Assembly (NCBI RefSeq): GCF_026342355.1
Contig: NZ_JAPEMV010000009.1
Location: 186,001 to 250,000, forward strand
DNA length: 64,000 nt
Reading direction: 5' to 3'
Source of the DNA: Streptomyces sp. NBC_00249
Lineage (GTDB): Bacteria; Actinomycetota; Actinomycetes; Streptomycetales; Streptomycetaceae
Below are positions 59,208-64,000 of this stretch, piece by piece. The position numbers and the translations under genes are program-made. Every line of letters begins with the position of its first letter. The stretch's first letter is position 1. The notes beneath the pieces were generated by a model. It was given only the letters and a program-made list of their open reading frames with translations. It was not told where the DNA came from and ran no database searches.

Positions 59208-60326
59208 GTGGCCGAGATCCAGATTCCCGCTGACATCAAGCCCGCCGACGGACGCTTCGGCGCGGGCCCCTCCAAGGTGCGGACCGAGGCGCTGGACGCC
59301 CTCGCCGCCACCGGTACCTCCCTGCTCGGAACCTCCCACCGCCAGGCCCCGGTCAAGAACCTGGTCGGCTCGGTGCGCGAGGGGATCCGGGACCTGTTCT
59401 CCCTCCCCGAGGGTTACGAGGTGATCCTGGGCAACGGCGGCTCCACCGCCTTCTGGGACATCGCGACCGCCGGTCTCATCGAGCGCAAGTCGCAGCACCT
59501 CACCTTCGGCGAGTTCTCCTCGAAGTTCGCCAAGGCCGCGAAGCTCGCGCCGTGGCTGGACGAGCCGACGGTGATCTCCTCCGAGCCGGGCACCCACCCC
59601 GAGCCGGTCGCCGAGGCGGGCGTGGACGTGTACGCGTACACGCACAACGAGACCTCGACGGGTGTCGCGGCGCCCGTCAAGCGCGTCGCGGGTGCGGACG
59701 CCGGGTCCCTCGTCCTGGTGGACGCGACCTCCGGCGCCGGCGGTCTGCCGGTGGACATCACCGAGAGCGACGTCTACTACTTCGCCCCGCAGAAGTCCTT
59801 CGCGTCCGAGGGCGGCCTGTGGCTGGCGGCGTTCTCCCCGGCCGCCCTGGAGCGTGCCGCGCGCGTGCACGCGTCCGGCCGGCACATCCCGGAGTTCTTC
59901 TCGCTGCCGACGGCGATCGACAACTCGCTGAAGAACCAGACGTACAACACCCCGTCGCTGTCCACGCTGTTCCTGCTGGACCAGCAGCTGCGGTGGATGA
60001 ACTCCCAGGGCGGCCTGGAGTTCACCACGGGCCGTACGGCGGCCAGCGCGGCCCACCTGTACGGCTGGGCGGAGGCGTCGAAGCACGCCAACCCGTTCGT
60101 GCAGGACGCCGACAAGCGCTCGGCCGTCATCGGCACGATCGACTTCTCGGACGACATCGACGCGGCGGCGATCGCGAAGGTGCTGCGCGCCAACGGCATC
60201 GTGGACACCGAGCCGTACCGCAAGCTGGGCCGCAACCAGCTGCGCGTGGCGATGTTCCCGGCGATCGACCCGGCGGACGTGCAGGCGCTGACCGCGTGCA
60301 TCGACTACGTGATCGAGCAGCTCTGA
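59208..60326 (+). CDS. serC: Phosphoserine aminotransferase
   Basis: A 372-residue PLP enzyme of serine synthesis, converting 3-phosphohydroxypyruvate and glutamate to phosphoserine. Motifs: KPADGRFGAGPSKVRTEALD, GTSHRQAPVKNLVG, GNGGSTAFWDIA, DATSGAGGLPVDITESDVYY and the PLP lysine in FAPQKSFASEGG. This is the actinobacterial SerC type. GTG at 59208 lies six bases after a TACGCT that resembles a -10 box, so the message is probably leaderless. A perfect 17-base hairpin ends the gene. Confidence 0.95.
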   Translation: MAEIQIPADIKPADGRFGAGPSKVRTEALDALAATGTSLLGTSHRQAPVKNLVGSVREGIRDLFSLPEGYEVILGNGGSTAFWDIATAGLIERKSQHLTFGEFSSKFAKAAKLAPWLDEPTVISSEPGTHPEPVAEAGVDVYAYTHNETSTGVAAPVKRVAGADAGSLVLVDATSGAGGLPVDITESDVYYFAPQKSFASEGGLWLAAFSPAALERAARVHASGRHIPEFFSLPTAIDNSLKNQTYNTPSLSTLFLLDQQLRWMNSQGGLEFTTGRTAASAAHLYGWAEASKHANPFVQDADKRSAVIGTIDFSDDIDAAAIAKVLRANGIVDTEPYRKLGRNQLRVAMFPAIDPADVQALTACIDYVIEQL

Positions 60327-60361
60327 CCCGACCGGTCCCGGTGTGACGGGTCCTGAACCGA

Positions 60362-60400
60362 CCGGAGCCCCCGGCGCCTTCCCGGCGCCGGGGGCTCCGG
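60362..60400 (+). terminator. Hairpin terminator after serC
   Basis: CCGGAGCCCCCGGCGCC (60362-60378) and GGCGCCGGGGGCTCCGG (60384-60400) form a perfect 17-base stem around TTCCC, 36 bases past the serC stop. Confidence 0.8.
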
Positions 60401-60442
60401 CGTTTCCGGCCGTTTCCGGCCCGCCACCGTCTCGGGACGGCC

Positions 60443-60463
60443 GCCGGGACTTTGGTCCCAAAA
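60443..60463. promoter_or_regulatory. DevR/OsdR-like box before the secreted protein gene
   Basis: CGGGACTTTGGTCCCAAA resembles the DosR/DevR consensus TTSGGGACTWWAGTCCCSAA, with the GGGAC...GTCCC pair matched. It is followed by an AT-rich AAAAATAAGGGCAAAG unusual for this region. It lies about 180 bases before the start at 60644. The rest of 60401-60643 shows no gene. Confidence 0.4.
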
Positions 60464-60643
60464 ATAAGGGCAAAGAGCCCGCAAACGGGCACCCTCGGCT
60501 CCTCCCCCGGCCTGCTGTTTTGCCTCCCGGGACCTTCGGCAGGGCCCCGCGCGGGCCCGGATCCGCCCCGCAACCGACCGCCCCGAATGTCCCTCATGTC
60601 TGGTGTGCCGGGAAAAACCCCGGCCCGTTCAGGAGGAGACCCC

Positions 60644-61456
60644 ATGCGCAAGGCACTCACCCTTCCGGCGATCGCCCTCGCCTCGTCACTGGCCCTCGGC
60701 GGCACCACCACCGCTTTCGCCGCCGGTACGCCGACGCCCTCCCCGTCGGCGAGCGCGACGACCCCCAGCCGCGGCGTCAGCCTCACGCTGCCGTCCTCGC
60801 CGGTGAAGCCCGGGGACGCCGTCAGCGTCAGCGTGTCCGCCCCCGCCGGATCGAAGTTCACCGTGTCCTCCGCCGCCCTGGCCGGCGTGAAGCTCACCGA
60901 GGGCGAGGCCGGCTGGACCGGTACCGGCACGGTCGCCTCCGTCAAGGACGGCAGCTACGGCGTCTCCCTCGTCGGCACCGGCCCCGACGGCGCGAAGATC
61001 CAGGCCACCGCCCGGCTGAACGTCGAGGCGGGCGCCCCGAAACCCACCCCCGCGCCCTCGACCGTCCAGCTCTCCACGGACTTCGGCCGCCCCGGCGACA
61101 AGGTGGTCGTCACCGTGAAGACCTCCGAGAGGAACGCCCACGTCTCCTCCCTCGCCTTCTCCGGCGGCCGGGTCGACCTCAAGGGCGACGGCAAGGGCAC
61201 CTTCACCGGCACCGCGACCGTCGCGAACGACGTCAAGAGCGGCTACTACGGGGTCGAGGCCTTCGCGGGCGGCAAGAAGTTCGACACCGTGAAGTTCTCC
61301 ACCGAGGGCAAGCCCGGCCCGGCCCCGAAGCCGCACGTGGACCCGAACCTGAAGCCGCTGAAGCCGCTGAAGCCGAGCGAGCGCAAGAAGCCCCTGGGCT
61401 CCGTCAACACCGGCCAGGCGCCCGCCGGGTACGTCGCCGAGCCCGGCCGTGCCTGA
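60644..61456 (+). CDS. Secreted protein of unknown function
   Basis: A 270-residue exported protein from ATG 60644 with a perfect AGGAGGAG site. Signal peptide: KALTLPAIALASSLALGG to about FAAG. After a Ser/Thr/Pro linker come two beta-sandwich-like domains of similar layout: LTLPSSPVKPGDAVSVSVSA and LSTDFGRPGDKVVVTVKTSE, each ending with a Gly-rich strand set (YGVSLVGTGPDG; YGVEAFAGGKKF). The Lys/Pro-rich tail ends NTGQAPAGYVAEPG. It has no LPXTG sorting signal or C-terminal membrane segment. The stop overlaps the next gene's GTG, so it is made with the class F sortase. Confidence 0.78.
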   Translation: MRKALTLPAIALASSLALGGTTTAFAAGTPTPSPSASATTPSRGVSLTLPSSPVKPGDAVSVSVSAPAGSKFTVSSAALAGVKLTEGEAGWTGTGTVASVKDGSYGVSLVGTGPDGAKIQATARLNVEAGAPKPTPAPSTVQLSTDFGRPGDKVVVTVKTSERNAHVSSLAFSGGRVDLKGDGKGTFTGTATVANDVKSGYYGVEAFAGGKKFDTVKFSTEGKPGPAPKPHVDPNLKPLKPLKPSERKKPLGSVNTGQAPAGYVAEPGRA

Positions 61457-62108
61457 TCCCCGTCCCCGTCCCGCCGAAACCGCCCGCCGGGGCGGCCGCG
61501 TACGCCGCGCCGCCGCCCTGGCGGGGGCCCCGGCCCTCGCCGTGGCGCTGGCCCTGGCCCTGACCTCCGGCTGCTCGGCGGGCGGCGCCTCCGCCGGGAC
61601 CGGCGCCCCCTCGGGCGCGGCGACGCCGGTCCCGGCCGCCTCCCTCCCGCCGTCCGTCCCGGACCGGATCGAGATCCCCGGGATCGGAGTCGACGCCCCC
61701 CTCGACGCCGTCGGCCTCGACTCCCACGGCGTCATGCGGGAGCCCGACTTCGCGAAACCGAAGGACGCCGCCTGGTACCAGGAGGGCCCCACGCCCGGCG
61801 AGGCCGGCGCCGCCGCGATCGTCGGCCACATGGACACCCCGCAGGTCCCCGAGGCCGTGTTCTTCCGCCTGAAGACCCTCAGAGAGGGCCAGGAGGTCGA
61901 CGTCCACCGCACCGACGGCACCACCGCCGTCTTCACCGTCGACGGGGTCGACACCTTCAAGAAGGACGCCTTCCCCACCAACAAGGTCTACGGCGACACC
62001 CACGGCAAGGCCGAACTCCGGCTGATCACCTGCGGCGGCGCCCTCACCCCCGACCGCCACTGGGACGCCGACGTGGTCGTGTTCGCGCACCTCACGGGCA
62101 AGGCGTAG
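61449..62108 (+). CDS. Class F sortase
   Basis: A 219-residue sortase from GTG 61449. Its start has an Arg-rich stretch, a hydrophobic segment (ALAVALALALTSGCSAG) whose LTSGC looks like a lipobox with Cys42, and a Ser/Ala/Pro linker. The catalytic barrel contains VGHMDTP (His), LITCGG (Cys) and DRHWDADVVVFAH (Arg). Class F sortases are the actinobacterial group; targets of most are unknown. It is coupled by an eight-base overlap to the secreted protein gene, its likely partner. Confidence 0.9.
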   Translation: MPDPRPRPAETARRGGRVRRAAALAGAPALAVALALALTSGCSAGGASAGTGAPSGAATPVPAASLPPSVPDRIEIPGIGVDAPLDAVGLDSHGVMREPDFAKPKDAAWYQEGPTPGEAGAAAIVGHMDTPQVPEAVFFRLKTLREGQEVDVHRTDGTTAVFTVDGVDTFKKDAFPTNKVYGDTHGKAELRLITCGGALTPDRHWDADVVVFAHLTGKA

Positions 62109-62201
62109 GCCCGCACGCGATACCTTCATCAGGCCCGGGCAGGGGTCCGTACGGATCCGGGCCCGGCATCCCTGAAAGCGGCACAGCATGGAGGCAGCGG
62201 C

Positions 62202-64000
62202 GTGAACGTGCGAGTGACGGCGGCCCAGGACGGCGTGGACCCCTTCGGCACGGCCCGGCTCCGGCGCGGGGTGCTCGACTCCTGGGGGTCGGGACCGGCC
62301 CGCTTCCGGGAGGACGCCAACGCCGAGGAGGACCTGGCGCTCGGCGGCTACCGCGACCGGCTCGTCGTCGAACTGGCCCAGAACGCCGCCGACGCCGCCG
62401 CCCGTGCCAAGGTTCCCGGCCGGCTGCGCCTGACCCTGCACCCCGGCGAGCACGGCCACGCCGTCCTCGCCGTCGCCAACACCGGTGCCCCGCTGGACGC
62501 GACGGGCGTCGAATCGCTGAGCACCCTGCGCGCCTCCGCCAAGCGGGAGAACGAACAGGACTCCGTCGGCCGCTTCGGCGTCGGCTTCGCCGCCGTCCTC
62601 GCCGTCTCCGACGAACCGGCCGTCCTCGGCCGCCACGGCGGCGTCCGCTGGTCCCTCGCCGAGTCCCGCGAGATGGCCCGGGGCGCCGCCGTCGGCAGCC
62701 CCGGGCTCGGCGACGAACTGCGCCGCCGCGACGGCCACGTCCCGCTGCTGCGCCTGCCGTTGCCCGCCGAGGGCAGCGCCCCCGAGGGCTACGACACCGT
62801 CGTGGTCCTCCCGCTGCGCGACGCCGCCGCCGAGGACCTCGCCGAACGGCTCCTCGCCGGCATCGACGACGCCCTGCTGCTGACCCTGCCCGGGCTGCGC
62901 GAGGTCGTCGTGGAGACCCCGGCCGCCGGACACCGCGTGCTCTACCGGCGCATGGACGGCCCGTACACCGTCATCGAGGACTCCGCGTCCGGCACCCACC
63001 GCTGGCGCACCGTCCGCCACACCGGCCCCATCGAGAAGGCCCTGCTGGCCGACCGGCCCGTCGAGGAACGGCTGCGGCCCGCCTGGACCGTCACCTGGGC
63101 CGTCCCCGTCGACCCCGACGGCGCCCCCGAACGCCCCCGCACCGCCCCCGTCGTGCACGCCCCCACCCCCACCGACGAACCGCTGGGCATCCCCGCCCTG
63201 CTCATCGCCTCCCTGCCGCTGGACACCTCCCGCCGCCACCCCGCGCCCGGCCCCCTCACCGACTTCCTGGTCGAGCGCGCCGCCGACGCCTACGCCGAAC
63301 TCCTCGGCGCCTGGGACCCGGTGAGCACCGCCCTGGTGGACCTGGTGCCCGGCCCGCTCGGCAAGGGGGAGCTCGACGGGGCCCTGCGCGGCGCCGTCCT
63401 CCAGCGCCTGCCCCGCACCGCCTTCCTCGCGCCCGCCGCCCCGCCGCAGACCCCGGACGAGCGGGCCGCGCTGCGCCCCTTCGAGGCGGAGGTCGTGGAG
63501 GGTGCGGGCGCCGACACCGTACGGGTCCTGGCGGAGGTGCTGCCCACCCTGCTGCCCGCCGGGCTGGAGCGCCGCCCCGAGCTGCGCACCCTGGGCGTCG
63601 GCCGGCTGCCGCTCGGCGAGGCCATCGAGCGGATCGCCGGCATCGAGCGCACCCCCGAGTGGTGGCACCGCCTCTACGACACCCTCGCCGGCGTGGACCC
63701 GGACCGGCTGTCGGGGCTGCCCGTGCCGCTGGCCGACGGCCGCACCACCATCGGCCCCCGCCACGTCCTGCTGCCCTACGCCGACACCCCGGCGAGCCTG
63801 GCCCGCCTCGGCCTGAAGGTGGCCCACCCGGACGCCGCGCACCCGCTGCTGGAGAAGCTGGGCGCCCTCCCCGCCACCGCCCGCGCCGTCCTGACGACCC
63901 CGCAGATCCGCGCGGCCGTCGCCGCCTCCCTGGACGCGGGCGAGATCTGGGACGAGGACGCCGACGCCCTGGACCCCGACGAGCTGGCCGAGGTGGTCCT
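62202..64000 (+). CDS. Sacsin/Hsp90-like GHKL ATPase (partial, cut by window edge)
   Basis: About 599 residues seen from GTG 62202, after GGAGG, and open to the right edge. The N-terminal 200 residues form a GHKL ATPase domain: LVVELAQNAADAA (N-box with Asn), VLAVANTGAPLD, then FGVGFAAVLAVSDEP (the glycine box). It resembles the sacsin-type N-terminal domain of large actinobacterial proteins. The remaining part is Leu/Ala-rich without recognised motifs. A long frame of this kind matches the chaperone-like genes near serC in Streptomyces. Confidence 0.8.
   Translation, partial: MNVRVTAAQDGVDPFGTARLRRGVLDSWGSGPARFREDANAEEDLALGGYRDRLVVELAQNAADAAARAKVPGRLRLTLHPGEHGHAVLAVANTGAPLDATGVESLSTLRASAKRENEQDSVGRFGVGFAAVLAVSDEPAVLGRHGGVRWSLAESREMARGAAVGSPGLGDELRRRDGHVPLLRLPLPAEGSAPEGYDTVVVLPLRDAAAEDLAERLLAGIDDALLLTLPGLREVVVETPAAGHRVLYRRMDGPYTVIEDSASGTHRWRTVRHTGPIEKALLADRPVEERLRPAWTVTWAVPVDPDGAPERPRTAPVVHAPTPTDEPLGIPALLIASLPLDTSRRHPAPGPLTDFLVERAADAYAELLGAWDPVSTALVDLVPGPLGKGELDGALRGAVLQRLPRTAFLAPAAPPQTPDERAALRPFEAEVVEGAGADTVRVLAEVLPTLLPAGLERRPELRTLGVGRLPLGEAIERIAGIERTPEWWHRLYDTLAGVDPDRLSGLPVPLADGRTTIGPRHVLLPYADTPASLARLGLKVAHPDAAHPLLEKLGALPATARAVLTTPQIRAAVAASLDAGEIWDEDADALDPDELAEVV

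Overview
The window is high-GC, gene-dense actinobacterial chromosome, almost certainly Streptomyces. GC-rich third codon positions, frequent GTG starts, four-base ATGA/GTGA gene overlaps and mycothiol-linked families all fit. So does the gene order: purU, the DtxR-type iron regulator beside a SIS phosphosugar protein, pdxH divergent from citrate synthase 2, and serC. From memory this matches the S. coelicolor SCO4366-SCO4403 neighbourhood in reverse.

Region 1 (1-8.6 kb) looks accessory. The left edge cuts a tyrosine recombinase, with short repeats just upstream of its start. Then come an orphan reading frame, a DUF4097 protein, an AraC/cupin/SGNH-hydrolase set, a pentapeptide-repeat protein, an RsbW-like ATPase and an HD phosphohydrolase. 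An IS630-family element sits in the CTAG shared by the stop codons of two convergent genes.

Region 2 (8.5-13.5 kb) is an acyl-CoA module: two adjacent acyl-CoA dehydrogenases, an amidohydrolase and a divergent AMP-dependent ligase, with two matching palindromic operator candidates. Region 3 (13.5-29.3 kb) is regulatory and housekeeping: an ECF sigma with a zinc-finger anti-sigma, an EF-hand protein, purU, a lipoprotein binding protein, a low-complexity membrane protein, an NsdA-like regulator, a prim-pol protein, an ABC exporter and a second ECF sigma operon. Region 4 (29.3-34.5 kb) is cell-wall related: an Rpf-type and a CHAP-type secreted hydrolase share the same repeat domain, and a tiny secreted peptide lies near a TrmB/LuxR-type regulator.

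Region 5 (34.5-44.3 kb) holds a GlxA-type regulator, an oxidoreductase, an alpha/beta hydrolase, dmdR1 (desR), nagS with a DasR-like site, a PAS protein, a candidate structured small RNA, pdxH and citA. Region 6 (44.3-53.3 kb, minus strand) is a catabolic cluster: TIGR03084-like protein, AtuA-like protein, biotin-dependent carboxylase beta and alpha, acyl-CoA dehydrogenase, enoyl-CoA hydratase, TetR. It resembles the Pseudomonas acyclic-terpene/leucine (atu/liu) routes. Region 7 (53.6-64 kb) has a CocE-like hydrolase, an EamA exporter, a D-lactate dehydrogenase-like flavoprotein, serC, a secreted protein with a class F sortase, and a sacsin/Hsp90-like ATPase cut by the right edge.

The most unusual non-gene content is a roughly 140-bp palindromic element present twice in opposite orientation (16.3 and 45.8 kb). 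Its arms differ between copies but stay paired. A second, shorter Streptomyces repeat occurs once between genes and is translated in frame inside two enzymes (51.0 and 57.05 kb).
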